Source of the DNA: Amycolatopsis aidingensis
Lineage (GTDB): Bacteria > Actinomycetota > Actinomycetes > Mycobacteriales > Pseudonocardiaceae
Assembly (NCBI RefSeq): GCF_018885265.1
Contig: NZ_CP076538.1
Location: 4,190,001 to 4,254,000 of the forward strand
DNA length: 64,000 bases
Direction of reading: 5' to 3'
Part shown: piece by piece, positions 40,413 through 49,668 of the stretch
Numbering within the stretch: the stretch's first letter is position 1
Layout of the letters: each line of letters opens with the position of its first letter
Translations under genes and position numbers: made by a program
The notes under the pieces: generated by a model
Told to the model about the DNA's origin: nothing
The model's input: only the letters and a program-made list of their open reading frames with translations
Database searches by the model: none

Positions 40413-42200
40413 GTGGCTGTCGCAGGACGAAGTGTTCCGGTTCCGGCGCATCAGCCGCTCGGCCGCTGGCTCCGGGAGAGCCCGGCGGGCCTGGTCGCCC
40501 TGGCGCTGCTGATCGGCGCGGGCGCGGGTCTCGGCGCGATCGCCTTCCGCTGGCTGATCGACGGCGGTACCCGGTTGTTCTCCGGGCACGCCGACTACTC
40601 GATCGCCGGCGGCGAGGCCCATCCCTGGCTGCCCGCGCTCGGTCCCTGGTTCCTGCTGCTGGTTCCGGTGCTGGCCGGGCTGATCTACGGGCCGCTGGTG
40701 TACCGGTTCGCGCCGGAGGCACGCGGGCACGGGGTGCCGGAGGTGATGTACGCGGTCGCCGAGCGCGGCGGCCGGATCCCGGTGCAGGTCAGCGGGGTGA
40801 AGGCGCTCGCGTCCGCGCTGTGCATCGGGGCGGGCGGCTCGGTCGGCCGCGAGGGCCCGATCGTGCAGATCGGCTCCGCGCTGGGCTCCGGCCTCGGCAG
40901 GCTCGCCCGGCTGCCGGAGTCCCGCCTGCGTGTGCTGGTGGCCTGCGGGGCCGCGGGCGGGATCGCGGCCACCTTCAACGCCCCGCTGGCCGGCCCGTTC
41001 TTCGCGATGGAACTGCTGCTGCGGGACTTCGCGATGGAGTCCTTCGGCGCGGTCGTGCTCGCCAGCGTGACCGCGAGCGTGGTGGGGCGGGCCGCCTTCG
41101 GGGACGTCGCGTTCCTCGACCTGCCCGCATTCAGCCTGCGCAGCCCGGTGGAGTACCTGCTGTTCATCGGGCTCGGGATCGTGATCGGCGCCTGCGGGAC
41201 CCTGTTCACCCGGGTGCTGTACTGGGTCGAGGACGCCTGCGACTGGGCCTGGCGCGGGCCGGAGTGGCTGCGGCCCGCGGCGGGTGGGCTGCTGCTGGGC
41301 GGGCTGCTGCTCCTGCTGCCGCAGATGTACGGGGTCGGCTACCCGGTGCTGCAGCACGCGGTGTCCGGCGACTACCTGTTCGGTTTCCTGCTCCTGCTGC
41401 TGGCCGGCAAGATCCTGGCGACCGCGCTGACCATCGGGATCGGCGGATCCGGTGGAGTGTTCGCGCCCTCACTGTTCATCGGCGCGATGGGCGGCACGGC
41501 CTTCGGGATCGTGGTGAACGCCCTGCTGCCGGGGATGACCGCGGGAGCAGGGGTGTACGGGCTGGTCGGCATGGGCGCGGCCTTCGCGGGCGCGGCCGGT
41601 GCGCCGATCACCGCGGTGATCGTGCTGTTCGAGCTCACCGGCGAGTACTCCATCATCCTGCCGCTGATGACCGCCATCGTGATCGCCACCCTCACCGGGC
41701 GGGCCCTGTCCAGGGACACCATCTACACACTCAAGCTGCGCCGCCGCGGGATCGACCTGGACCGCCGCCCGGCCTCCGGCGGGCTCGCGGGCGGCACGGT
41801 CGCCGCGGCGATGGAGGCGCTGCCTGCACCGCTGCCGGGCCACACCGGCCTGGCCGAGGCGGCGCATGCGCTCGGCGTCTCCCAGCGGGGTATCCTCCCC
41901 GTGGTCGGCGCGGACGGCGGTTACCACGGATGTGTGACGGCCAGGGCGGTCACCGAGGCACTGGCCGGTGACCCCGCCGCGCGGGGCACGGTGGACGACC
42001 TCGCCGAGCTGCCGCCGTTGCTCACCCGTGAGTCCAGCCTGACCGAGGCGCTGGCCGCGCTGGCCGACGCGCAGGGCACCGGGCTGCCGGTGCTGTCGGC
42101 GCCGTCGGGAGACCGCAGGATGGTCGGCTGGGTGACCCACCAGTCGATCCTGAACGCCCTGCACCCGGCGCGGGAGCAGAAAGGAACACCCGAACCATGA
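40413..42200 (+). CDS. ClC-family chloride channel/antiporter with C-terminal CBS domains
   Basis: The 595-residue protein has about ten membrane helices with the family's anion-path motifs: GSVGREGPIVQIGSALG with the gating Glu, GGSGGVFAPSLFIGAM and GAAFAGAAGAPITAVIVLFELTGEYS, and GHGVPEVMYAV in the place of GSGIPE. The external Glu of GREGP suggests exchange or gating by protons. Two C-terminal CBS modules (about 450-590, including HALGVSQRGILPVVG and LADAQGTGLPVL) would bind nucleotides. The GTG at 40413 starts just after the operator and would be leaderless; the GTG at 40395 is an alternative. It overlaps the next gene by 4 bp. The likely trigger is acid or anion stress. Confidence 0.9.
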   Translation: MAVAGRSVPVPAHQPLGRWLRESPAGLVALALLIGAGAGLGAIAFRWLIDGGTRLFSGHADYSIAGGEAHPWLPALGPWFLLLVPVLAGLIYGPLVYRFAPEARGHGVPEVMYAVAERGGRIPVQVSGVKALASALCIGAGGSVGREGPIVQIGSALGSGLGRLARLPESRLRVLVACGAAGGIAATFNAPLAGPFFAMELLLRDFAMESFGAVVLASVTASVVGRAAFGDVAFLDLPAFSLRSPVEYLLFIGLGIVIGACGTLFTRVLYWVEDACDWAWRGPEWLRPAAGGLLLGGLLLLLPQMYGVGYPVLQHAVSGDYLFGFLLLLLAGKILATALTIGIGGSGGVFAPSLFIGAMGGTAFGIVVNALLPGMTAGAGVYGLVGMGAAFAGAAGAPITAVIVLFELTGEYSIILPLMTAIVIATLTGRALSRDTIYTLKLRRRGIDLDRRPASGGLAGGTVAAAMEALPAPLPGHTGLAEAAHALGVSQRGILPVVGADGGYHGCVTARAVTEALAGDPAARGTVDDLAELPPLLTRESSLTEALAALADAQGTGLPVLSAPSGDRRMVGWVTHQSILNALHPAREQKGTPEP

Positions 42201-42793
42201 TGAGCTCGCCGCTGCTGCCGGAATGGCTGCGGATCGCGCTGGCCGCCGTGCTGTGCGGGGTCGCGGTGCTGCATATCGGGCACGTGCTGGCCATGCGCGG
42301 GCAGCGCCGGTGGTGGCACGCGAGCCACACCGTGATGGCACTCGGGATGGTGGCGATGTACCTGCTGCCCCGGATGGGCAACGAGGGGCTGTACCAGGCG
42401 GGGCTCGCACTGTTCGCGCTGGTCACAGTGGCCCTGGTGGCCGGAGCCGTGCTCATCCGCCGCGGCGAGGGGGTGCTGAACCCGCTGTGGCTCGCCGCGG
42501 CGGTGGACATGCTCGCAATGACCTACATGCTGCTGCCGATGAGCAGCCGGTTCGCGCCGGTGACCTACCTCTTCGTCGGGTACCTCGGTGCCCAGGCCGT
42601 GGCCTGGACGGCCGGGCTGTGGAGCAGGGTGCCGGTGCTGCGCCCGGTGCCGGTGGGCACCGCGGACGCACCGGGGGCAGCGACCGCTGGCGGGCAGGGC
42701 GCCGTGGCGCTGACCGCGGAGTCCGCGCCGACCGTGCCGCCCAGCCTCGCCGTGATGGCGGCCACCATGGCGTACATGCTGGCCGCCATGTGA
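42197..42793 (+). CDS. DUF5134 integral membrane protein
   Basis: The 198-residue protein has five or six helices with paired His residues (VLHIGHVLAMRGQRRWWHASHTVMALGMVAMYLLP), characteristic of DUF5134 membrane proteins. The histidines recall copper- or heme-binding membrane proteins, but no cofactor is known. Its ATG overlaps the ClC stop (ATGA), so it is produced with the antiporter under MarR control. It ends 10 bp before the stop of the convergent PLP enzyme gene. Function unknown. Confidence 0.75.
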   Translation: MMSSPLLPEWLRIALAAVLCGVAVLHIGHVLAMRGQRRWWHASHTVMALGMVAMYLLPRMGNEGLYQAGLALFALVTVALVAGAVLIRRGEGVLNPLWLAAAVDMLAMTYMLLPMSSRFAPVTYLFVGYLGAQAVAWTAGLWSRVPVLRPVPVGTADAPGAATAGGQGAVALTAESAPTVPPSLAVMAATMAYMLAAM

Positions 42794-42803
42794 CCCGTCC
42801 CGT

Positions 42804-43982
42804 TCAGGCCGCCAGCGCCTGCTCCAGGTCCGCCCACAGGTCCCCGGCGTCCTCGATCCCGACCGAGAGGCGGACGGTGCCCGCTCCGATCCCGGCCGCG
42901 GCCAGCGCCTCCTGGTCGAGTTGCCGGTGCGAGGTGCTGGCCGGGTGCATCACGGTGGTCTCCACCCCGCCGAGCGATCCGGCCAGCTGGGCCAGCCGGA
43001 CCTGCTTGCCCAGCGCGTACCCCGCCTCGCGCCCGCCCGCCAGGTCGAAGGAGATGATCGCGCCGTAGTCGGCGAGATGCCGGGTGGCGACCTCGTGGTC
43101 GGGATGGTCGGCCCGGCCGGGCCAGCGGACGGACGCCACGGCGGGATGCGCGGCCAGCCGGTCGGCCAGCACGCGGGCGTTCGCGCACTGCTGCCGGATC
43201 CGCAACGGCAGGGTCTGCAGCCCGCGGATGGTCAGCCAGGCGGCGAACGGATCGGCGCAGGCTCCCAGCTCCGTCGCGTAGTGCCAGGTCGGCCGGTAGT
43301 GCCGTTCCCGCGCCAGCACGATGATCCCGCCGATCACATCGGAATGCCCGCCGAGGTACTTGGTGGCCGAGTGCAGCACGACATCGGCACCGAGCTCGAT
43401 CGGTCTGCACAGCAAGGGGGTGGCGAAGGTGTTGTCCACCACCGTGGTCAGCCCGGCCTGCCTGCCCGCGGCGAGGAACGCGGGCAGGTCGATCACGTCG
43501 GTCATCGGGTTCGCCACGGTCTCCAGGTAGAGCAGGCGGGTGTTCGGGCGCACCGCGGCGGCCACCTCGGCGGGGTCCTTGCCCGGCAGGAAGGTCAGCT
43601 CGATCCCGAACCGGGTGGTCAGGTCGCGCATGCTCGCGTAGGTGCCGCCGTACAGGCAGCGCTGCACGATGATGTGGTCCCCCGCGTTCAGCATGGACAG
43701 CAGGACCGTGTTGATCGCGCCCATCCCGGAGGCCGTGGCGATCCCGGCCACGCCACCCTCCAGGTCGGCCAGCGCGTTCTCCAGCGCCCGGATGGTCGGG
43801 TTGCCGTACCGGCTGTAGACGAACGCGCCGTCCGGCCGCTCCATGGACTCGGCGAGGGCGTCCGGATCGTCGAAGGCGAAGTTGGCGGCCTGGTAGATGG
43901 GCACACTGATGGGGCGGGCGTCGACTGGGGGCGGGGACACGTGCACGGCCCTGGTGGCCGGCTGCTGCTCGGTTGCGGTCAT
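42804..43982 (-). CDS. Transsulfuration-family PLP enzyme (cystathionine gamma-synthase/methionine gamma-lyase-like)
   Basis: The 392-residue protein is a Cys/Met-metabolism PLP enzyme: YSRYGNPTIRALENALADLEGG at the start, ATASGMGAINTVLLSML near the PLP phosphate site, and SATKYLGGHSDVIGG with the lysine that forms the internal aldimine. Enzymes of this fold make or cleave C-S bonds in cystathionine, methionine and homocysteine. Residues do not tell gamma-synthase from gamma- or beta-lyase. It is divergent from a MocR-type regulator gene 61 bp away, with a dyad between them, so its expression is probably controlled by that regulator. Confidence 0.9.
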   Translation of the reverse strand: MTATEQQPATRAVHVSPPPVDARPISVPIYQAANFAFDDPDALAESMERPDGAFVYSRYGNPTIRALENALADLEGGVAGIATASGMGAINTVLLSMLNAGDHIIVQRCLYGGTYASMRDLTTRFGIELTFLPGKDPAEVAAAVRPNTRLLYLETVANPMTDVIDLPAFLAAGRQAGLTTVVDNTFATPLLCRPIELGADVVLHSATKYLGGHSDVIGGIIVLARERHYRPTWHYATELGACADPFAAWLTIRGLQTLPLRIRQQCANARVLADRLAAHPAVASVRWPGRADHPDHEVATRHLADYGAIISFDLAGGREAGYALGKQVRLAQLAGSLGGVETTVMHPASTSHRQLDQEALAAAGIGAGTVRLSVGIEDAGDLWADLEQALAA

Positions 43983-44019
43983 GCCTCAAGGCTGCGCCGG
44001 GCCGGCGTGGTCGAACAGC

Positions 44020-44040
44020 ACCAATTGCCGCTAAATTGGT
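44020..44040. promoter_or_regulatory. MocR-type operator dyad
   Basis: ACCAATT (44020-44026) and AATTGGT (44034-44040) are perfect reverse complements, 7 bp apart, in the 61-bp gap between the PLP enzyme gene and the regulator gene. It ends 3 bp before the regulator ATG. The site is A/T-rich and well placed for control of both genes. Confidence 0.65.
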
Positions 44041-44043
44041 CCG

Positions 44044-45513
44044 ATGAGCGAGCCAATACCCTGGCCAGCGGACCGGCTGGTGGCCCAGCTCGGCCGCTGG
44101 TCCACCAGCCGGGGGCCGTTGTACCTCCTGCTGGCCGAGCGGCTGCGGGAACTGATCGACTCGGGGCAGCTGCCGCCGCGCGCCGCGCTGCCCCCGGACC
44201 GGGTCCTCGCCGAGCAGCTCGCCGTCGGCCGCGGCACCGTGGTCGCCGCCTACGACCTGCTCCGGCAGGAGCACAGGCTGCAGCGGCATCAGGGCCGTGG
44301 CACCTGGGTGGCGCCCTCGGTGGTGTCCGGGGCGACTGCGGGCACGATCGGCACGGCGAACCCGATGTTCCTCAACTACCTCGAGCCAGCAGGGGACTCG
44401 CTGCCGCTGGGCTGCGCCGCGCCATGTGGGCCGCCGCCGGAGCTGGCCGAGGCCTACCGCGCCGCGCTGACCCGGCTACCAGGACTGGAAGGCGGCGATA
44501 TCGGCTACTACCCGCTCGGCCACCCGGAGCTGCGTGCGGGACTGGCCCAGCGGTACACCGAACGCGGCCTGCCGACCGCCCCGGAGCAGATCCTGGTCAC
44601 CGGCGGTGGGCAACAGGCGCTGGCGCTATTGGCCCGGCTGTTGCTCGGGCCGGGCGACCCGGTGCTGGTGCAGGGGCCGACCTATCCCGGCGCGCTGGAG
44701 GTGTTCCGGCACTCGGCCGCGGTGATCCACTCGGTCCCGACCGGGGTGGACGGGCCGGACCCGGCCCGATGGGCTGCCGCACTGGACGCCGAGGCACCGC
44801 GGCTGGCCTACCTCAACCCGACCAACCACAACCCCACCGGTGGCACGGTGCCCGCACTGACCCGGCGCGGCCTGGTGGCGGCGGCCGGGTCCCGTGACGT
44901 GCCGCTGATCGAGGACACCGTCCTCGACGGACTGTCCTTTGCGGACACTGAGCCGCCAGTACTTGCCACGCTCGCCGGCCAGGACCGGGTGCTCACCGTC
45001 GGCTCGTTCAGCAAGACCGTCTGGGGTGGGGTGCGCATCGGCTGGATCCGCGCGGCCGGGGCCGATATCGCGCAGCTGGCCAGGATCAAGGCAATCCACG
45101 ACCTCGGCAACGCGATGCTCGAGCAGCTGGCGATGGTGCAGTTGCTGCCCCGGCTGGACGAGGTGGCCGCGGCGCGGGCCGCGCAGCTGCGGCGGCACCA
45201 TGATCAGCTGTGCGCCGAGCTGCGCAAGTCCCTGCCACAGTGGCGGTTCCGGCCGGCCACCGGCGGGCAGTGCCTGTGGGTGCGGCTACCCGGCGATGCC
45301 TCGGCCTTCGCGCAGGTGGCGCTGCGGCACGGGGTCACCGTGCTGCCGGGCACCGCACTGGACGCCACCGGCGGCAGCACCGACCACCTGCGGATCCCCT
45401 TTACCGCACCGGCCGCCGAACTCACCGAGAGCGTGCGCAGGCTCGCCGTGGCCTGGTCGGCCTACCGGCGGACCGCGCAGTCACCGGCCGCCGTACACGC
45501 CCTCGTCGTCTGA
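44044..45513 (+). CDS. MocR/PdxR-type GntR regulator with aminotransferase domain
   Basis: The 489-residue protein joins a GntR winged helix (about 15-85: LYLLLAERLRELIDSGQLPPRAALPPDRVLAEQLAVGRGTVVAAYDLLRQE) to a fold-type I aminotransferase domain (about 110-480) with NPTNHNPTGG and GSFSKTVWGGVRIGW, which includes the PLP-binding Lys. Such regulators use PLP or its adduct with an amino acid as signal. The divergent transsulfuration gene is the probable target. The ATG at 44044 directly follows the dyad, so a leaderless mRNA is likely. The last 33 bp overlap the convergent S1 protease gene. Confidence 0.9.
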   Translation: MSEPIPWPADRLVAQLGRWSTSRGPLYLLLAERLRELIDSGQLPPRAALPPDRVLAEQLAVGRGTVVAAYDLLRQEHRLQRHQGRGTWVAPSVVSGATAGTIGTANPMFLNYLEPAGDSLPLGCAAPCGPPPELAEAYRAALTRLPGLEGGDIGYYPLGHPELRAGLAQRYTERGLPTAPEQILVTGGGQQALALLARLLLGPGDPVLVQGPTYPGALEVFRHSAAVIHSVPTGVDGPDPARWAAALDAEAPRLAYLNPTNHNPTGGTVPALTRRGLVAAAGSRDVPLIEDTVLDGLSFADTEPPVLATLAGQDRVLTVGSFSKTVWGGVRIGWIRAAGADIAQLARIKAIHDLGNAMLEQLAMVQLLPRLDEVAAARAAQLRRHHDQLCAELRKSLPQWRFRPATGGQCLWVRLPGDASAFAQVALRHGVTVLPGTALDATGGSTDHLRIPFTAPAAELTESVRRLAVAWSAYRRTAQSPAAVHALVV

Positions 45514-46755
45514 GTTATCTGAACCAGCTCCAAACCGCCGGTCGGACTGGCCCGTGGTGACCAGGTCCAGGCCGAACGCCTGGAGCGCCTCGTTCACCGG
45601 CTGGAAGAACGTGACGCCGCCGCTGGTGCAGTCCCCCGATCCGCCCGATGTCATCCCCTGGGCCTGGGTTCCGCTGATGAAGGAGCCACCGGAGTCGCCC
45701 GGCTCCGCGCAGACCGTGGTCCTGGTGAGACCGCGCACGATATCCCCGTTGCCGTAGTTCACCGTCTGGTCGAAGGCTGCCACCTCACCGCAGAAGAAGC
45801 CGGTGGTGGAACCCGAGCGGCAGATCGAGGCCCCGACCGGGGCCTGCGCTGAACCGGCCACCTCGATGGCCGTGCCGTCCTGCCGGTTGACCAGCGGGGT
45901 CAGCCGCGAACCCGGGTCGGTCACGTCGACCAGCCCGAAGTCGCCCGCGGTGTCGAACACGCTCTCGCTGATCGGACCGATCTCCTGGCCGTCGATGTCC
46001 CGTGCGGTACCACCGGCGGTGGTGCAGTGTCCCGCGGTGAGGAAATGCGCGCTGCCATCCGGTCCGGTGGCCGAGAACCCGATCGAGCAGCGCCCTTGGC
46101 CGCCGTCCGCGCCGAAGGTGAACGGGTCGCCGCCGACGATATCGGCCAGCGGCCGCGGGGCCATGGGAGCCTGGTGTACCCGCAGCGGCGTGCCCTGCTC
46201 CCGCAGCCCGGTCAGCATCCGTTCGGTGGCGGTGTTCCACTGCCGGGAGTCCACCTCGACCACGACGCTGTTGCTGCCGGGCTGCACGTACCAGCCGGTG
46301 ACCGCGTCCGGAACGGCCGCACCCATCCGGTCGAGCCTGCGCTTGGCCCCGGTCAGCTCGGCCATGCTGTGCTCGACCACCCGTGGCCGCGCCCCGGCCG
46401 CGCGGATCCGGTCCGAGCGGGCGGGATCGGTGACCGCGACGACCAGCCGCCCGGCCGAGGAGTCGAACCAGGACCCCGCATAGCTGGGGCCCAGCGTGCC
46501 CCGCAACGCGCGCGCGGCCTCGGCCGCGTTCGCCTCGGCCGCCAACCGGGCACGCACCTGGGCCGAGGTCAGTCCCAGGTCCTCCCGCATCGCCGTGCCC
46601 AGGTCCGGGGCGCCGGCCGCCGCGGGGATGTCGGGGGGCTCCTCCGGCCCGGCGATGGCCGGAACGGCAATGGCCGCCGCGATGCCGGTGAGCACCGCGG
46701 TCACGCCGACCACCGGGACCACTACCTTGTTCTCGGGACGTCGGTGTCGACTCAC
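45481..46755 (-). CDS. Secreted S1 serine protease, streptogrisin/alpha-lytic type
   Basis: The 424-residue preproprotein has a hydrophobic export segment (VVVPVVGVTAVLTGIAAAIAVPAIA), a pro-region (about 40-215) with two alpha-lytic-type halves, and a mature chymotrypsin-fold domain with His in LTAGHC, Asp in GDFGLVDV and Ser in EPGDSGGSF. Paired Cys residues fit the disulfides of the streptogrisin group. The pro-region would fold the protease and then be cut off. GGAGG precedes the GTG at 46755 by 7 bases. The gene end overlaps the MocR gene by 33 bp. The mature enzyme is probably extracellular. Confidence 0.9.
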   Translation of the reverse strand: MSRHRRPENKVVVPVVGVTAVLTGIAAAIAVPAIAGPEEPPDIPAAAGAPDLGTAMREDLGLTSAQVRARLAAEANAAEAARALRGTLGPSYAGSWFDSSAGRLVVAVTDPARSDRIRAAGARPRVVEHSMAELTGAKRRLDRMGAAVPDAVTGWYVQPGSNSVVVEVDSRQWNTATERMLTGLREQGTPLRVHQAPMAPRPLADIVGGDPFTFGADGGQGRCSIGFSATGPDGSAHFLTAGHCTTAGGTARDIDGQEIGPISESVFDTAGDFGLVDVTDPGSRLTPLVNRQDGTAIEVAGSAQAPVGASICRSGSTTGFFCGEVAAFDQTVNYGNGDIVRGLTRTTVCAEPGDSGGSFISGTQAQGMTSGGSGDCTSGGVTFFQPVNEALQAFGLDLVTTGQSDRRFGAGSDNSDDEGVYGGR

Positions 46756-46949
46756 TGGCTGCCTCCTCGGGCGTCGGGGTCCGCTGCCGGGAAACACGGG
46801 CCCGCCAGCGAGCCGGTTCACCCCGAATCCTCGGGGAATCTCCCGGGCCGGGTTTGCCATAATTTCCGGCGGAGCACGCGGCCGCCGGTGGGGAGCCACG
46901 GTGCCTGCGGGTTCCGGCCCGACTTCGGTGACGTCCCGAAAGGAATGCA

Positions 46950-48857
46950 GTGGACACGCAGTTCGAAACACTCGAGTTCCAGGCAGAGGCGCGTCAGCTC
47001 CTGCAGTTGATGGTCCATTCGATCTACTCGAACAAGGACATCTTCCTGCGGGAGCTCATCTCGAATGCCTCCGACGCGCTGGACAAGCTGCGGCTGGAGG
47101 CATTCCGGGACAAGGACCTCGAGGTCGAGACCGAGGACCTGCACATCGACCTGGAGATCGACGCCGAGCAGCGCACGCTCACCGTGCGGGACAACGGCAT
47201 CGGGATGTCCCGGGACGAGGTGGTGACCCTGATCGGCACCATCGCCAAGTCCGGTACGGCCGAGTTGCTGCGCAAACTCAAGGAGGCGAAGGACTCCGAG
47301 GCTTCGCAGGAGCTGATCGGGCAGTTCGGGGTCGGCTTCTACTCCAGCTTCATGGTGGCCGACACAGTCACCCTGCTCACCAGGAAGGCAGGCGAGAGCC
47401 AGGCCACCCGGTGGGAGTCCAGCGGGGAGGGCACCTACACCGTCGAGACGGTGGCGGACGCCCCGCAGGGCACCGCGGTCACCCTGCACCTCAAGCCGGA
47501 GGACACCGACGACCAGCTGTTCGACTACACGAACACGCAGAAGGTCATGGGGATCGTCCAGCGGTACTCCGACTTCATCACCTGGCCGATCCGGATGGAG
47601 GTGGAGCGGCCGGACGGCGAGGGCGGCACGAAGCGCGAGCTCGAGACCGTGAACTCGATGAAGGCGCTGTGGGCGCGGCCCAAGGACGAGGCCAGCGAGG
47701 AGGAGTACAAGGAGTTCTACAAGCACATCAGCCATGACTGGACCGACCCGCTGGAGACCATCCAGCTGCGCGCCGAGGGCACCTTCGAGTACCAGGCCCT
47801 GCTGTTCATCCCGGCGCACGCCCCCCTGGACCTGTTCATGCGGGAGCGCAAGCGCGGGGTGCAGCTGTATGTGAAGCGGGTCTTCATCATGGACGACTGC
47901 GAGGCGCTGGTCCCCGAGTACCTGCGCTTCGTCAAGGGCGTGGTGGACGCCCAGGACCTTTCGCTGAACGTCTCGCGGGAGATCCTGCAGCAGGACCGGC
48001 AGATCCAGCTGATCCGCAGGCGGCTGGTGAAGAAGGTGCTGTCCACGGTGAAGACGATGATGACCGAGGACCCCGACCGTTACCGCACCTTCTGGAAGGA
48101 GTTCGGCGCCGCAGTCAAGGAGGGCCTGGTCGGCGATCCGGACAACCAGGAGACGATCCTGGACATCGCCTCCTTCGCCTCCACCCACGACGCCGAGCGG
48201 CAGACCACGCTGCGCGAGTACATCGAGCGGATGAAGGAGGGCCAGGAGCACATCTACTACCTGACCGGTGCTTCCCGGTCGGCGATCGAGAACTCGCCGC
48301 ATATGGAGGCCTTCACCGCCAAGGGCTACGAGGTGCTGATCCTGGCCGACCCGATCGATGAGATGTGGGTCGAGTCGGTGCCGGGGTTCGATGGCAAGCA
48401 GTTCCAGTCGATCGCCAAGGGCCAGGTCGACCTGGACGGCGAGGAGGAGAACTCGGAGTCCGAACGGGACCAGCGGCAGCAGGACTTCGCCGACCTGCTC
48501 TCCTGGATGTCGGACACGCTGCAGGACACCGTGAAGGAGGTGCGGCTGTCCGCCCGGCTGACCACCTCCCCTGCCTGCATCGTCGGTGACGCGCACGACG
48601 TCACCCCCACCCTGGAGAAGATGTACCGGGCGATGGGCCAGGAGATGCCGCAGATCAAGCGCATCCTGGAGGTCAACCCGGAGCACCCGCTGGTGGCCGG
48701 GCTGCGCAAGGCCCACGCGGAGCGCGCGGACGACGCCTCGCTGGCCGAGACTGCCGAACTGCTGTACGGCATGGCGCTGCTGGCCGAGGGCGGCGAGCTG
48801 AGCGACCCGCCGCGGTTCACCCGCCTGCTGGCGGACCGCCTGGCGAACTCCCTGTGA
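46950..48857 (+). CDS. htpG: Molecular chaperone HtpG (Hsp90)
   Basis: The 635-residue protein is a complete HtpG. The N-domain has FQAEARQLLQLMVHSIYSNKDIFLRELISNASDALDKL, the ATP-binding DNGIGMSRDE and GQFGVGFYSSFMV; the middle domain has GVQLYVKRVFIMDDCEALVPEYLRFVKGVVD and LNVSREILQQ. HtpG is an ATP-dependent homodimeric chaperone of the cytoplasm. GAAAGGAA precedes the GTG at 46950. The last 41 bp overlap the convergent PIG-L gene, and a hairpin lies 14 bp after the stop. No heat-shock operator is evident in the 194 bp upstream. Confidence 0.96.
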   Translation: MDTQFETLEFQAEARQLLQLMVHSIYSNKDIFLRELISNASDALDKLRLEAFRDKDLEVETEDLHIDLEIDAEQRTLTVRDNGIGMSRDEVVTLIGTIAKSGTAELLRKLKEAKDSEASQELIGQFGVGFYSSFMVADTVTLLTRKAGESQATRWESSGEGTYTVETVADAPQGTAVTLHLKPEDTDDQLFDYTNTQKVMGIVQRYSDFITWPIRMEVERPDGEGGTKRELETVNSMKALWARPKDEASEEEYKEFYKHISHDWTDPLETIQLRAEGTFEYQALLFIPAHAPLDLFMRERKRGVQLYVKRVFIMDDCEALVPEYLRFVKGVVDAQDLSLNVSREILQQDRQIQLIRRRLVKKVLSTVKTMMTEDPDRYRTFWKEFGAAVKEGLVGDPDNQETILDIASFASTHDAERQTTLREYIERMKEGQEHIYYLTGASRSAIENSPHMEAFTAKGYEVLILADPIDEMWVESVPGFDGKQFQSIAKGQVDLDGEEENSESERDQRQQDFADLLSWMSDTLQDTVKEVRLSARLTTSPACIVGDAHDVTPTLEKMYRAMGQEMPQIKRILEVNPEHPLVAGLRKAHAERADDASLAETAELLYGMALLAEGGELSDPPRFTRLLADRLANSL

Positions 48858-49647
48858 CCTGATCCGCCTCCGGTTGGGCACGCCGGGCGGCGTGCCCAAC
48901 CGGTTGTTCGGCGAACCACTCCCTGCCGAGCAGCAGGGCGAACAGCGGTACCGGCAACCGGCTCAGCACCCGGAACAGGCGCGCCGACCGCCCGCCGCCG
49001 TACACCTGGGACCGGTGCGCGGCCAGCGCGGCCCGCTTGTGCCGGGCGAACCGGCGGACGTCCAGCCGATGGGTGATCTCCGCGCGAGGTGTGCCCGCGT
49101 TGCGCGCGGTGTCCGCGTCGTACCTGCGCAGCAGCCGCAGCCTGCGCAGCACGGCGAACCACCGGATGATCGGCTCCCGCGGTACCGTCGCCTCGAGCAG
49201 CCGCGGGGTGCCGGCCAGTTCGGCGGCCCGCGCGCCGACCTCGTGCACCCGGATGTGGTCGCGGTGCCCGTAGCCGCCCTGCCGGTCGTAGCTCAGCAGG
49301 ATGTCGGCGCCCTCCCCGCGCAGCAGGCCGGCCAGCCTGCCCGCGGCCTCATCGGCGTCGGCTCGGGCGAACCGCTGCCGATCCGGCGGGTCCGGGTACA
49401 GCACCGGCCCGTGCCCGCTGTCGGCATACCCGAGATGAACCACCCTGGCCACCCCCAGCACCGCCGCGGACGCCTCCAGCTCGTCCAGCCGGGCACGCCC
49501 GCGCGCACCGGTGGCCTCCCCCATCACCCCGTCACAGGCCACGACGAGCACCACCCGGTGTCCCTGCGCCGCCAGCAACGCCAGCGTCCCACCGGTGAGC
49601 AGCACCTCGTCGTCCGGATGCGCATGAAACGCGAGAACCGTACCCAC
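48817..49647 (-). CDS. PIG-L family deacetylase
   Basis: The 276-residue protein has the LmbE/PIG-L signature: AFHAHPDDEVLLTGGTLALLA with the zinc-binding His and Asp residues, LSYDRQGGYGHRDHIRVHEVG with the third His, and an N-terminal Rossmann-like fold. Members deacetylate N-acetylglucosamine conjugates, as in mycothiol (MshB) and teicoplanin pathways. Residues do not settle the substrate, and MshB-specific flanks are absent. The last 40 residues are a Pro/Gly/Ala tail that overlaps the htpG end and a hairpin. The start is GTG; no strong ribosome site is seen. Confidence 0.85.
   Translation of the reverse strand: MGTVLAFHAHPDDEVLLTGGTLALLAAQGHRVVLVVACDGVMGEATGARGRARLDELEASAAVLGVARVVHLGYADSGHGPVLYPDPPDRQRFARADADEAAGRLAGLLRGEGADILLSYDRQGGYGHRDHIRVHEVGARAAELAGTPRLLEATVPREPIIRWFAVLRRLRLLRRYDADTARNAGTPRAEITHRLDVRRFARHKRAALAAHRSQVYGGGRSARLFRVLSRLPVPLFALLLGREWFAEQPVGHAARRAQPEADQVTGSSPGGPPAGG
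48871..48902. terminator. Hairpin after htpG inside the PIG-L gene end
   Basis: CGGTTGGGCACGCC (48871-48884) and GGCGTGCCCAACCG (48889-48902) are perfect 14-bp arms with a 4-base loop. It begins 13 bp past the htpG stop and would end that message, while being translated in reverse as part of the PIG-L tail. Confidence 0.75.
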
Positions 49648-49668
49648 ACCCGCATCCTGCCAGTTCCC

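Noticed and set aside
46818..48899. Long minus-strand frame opposite htpG
   Set aside because: htpG is certain on the plus strand; the opposite frame is Leu/Val/Gly/Arg-rich shadow sequence without motifs.
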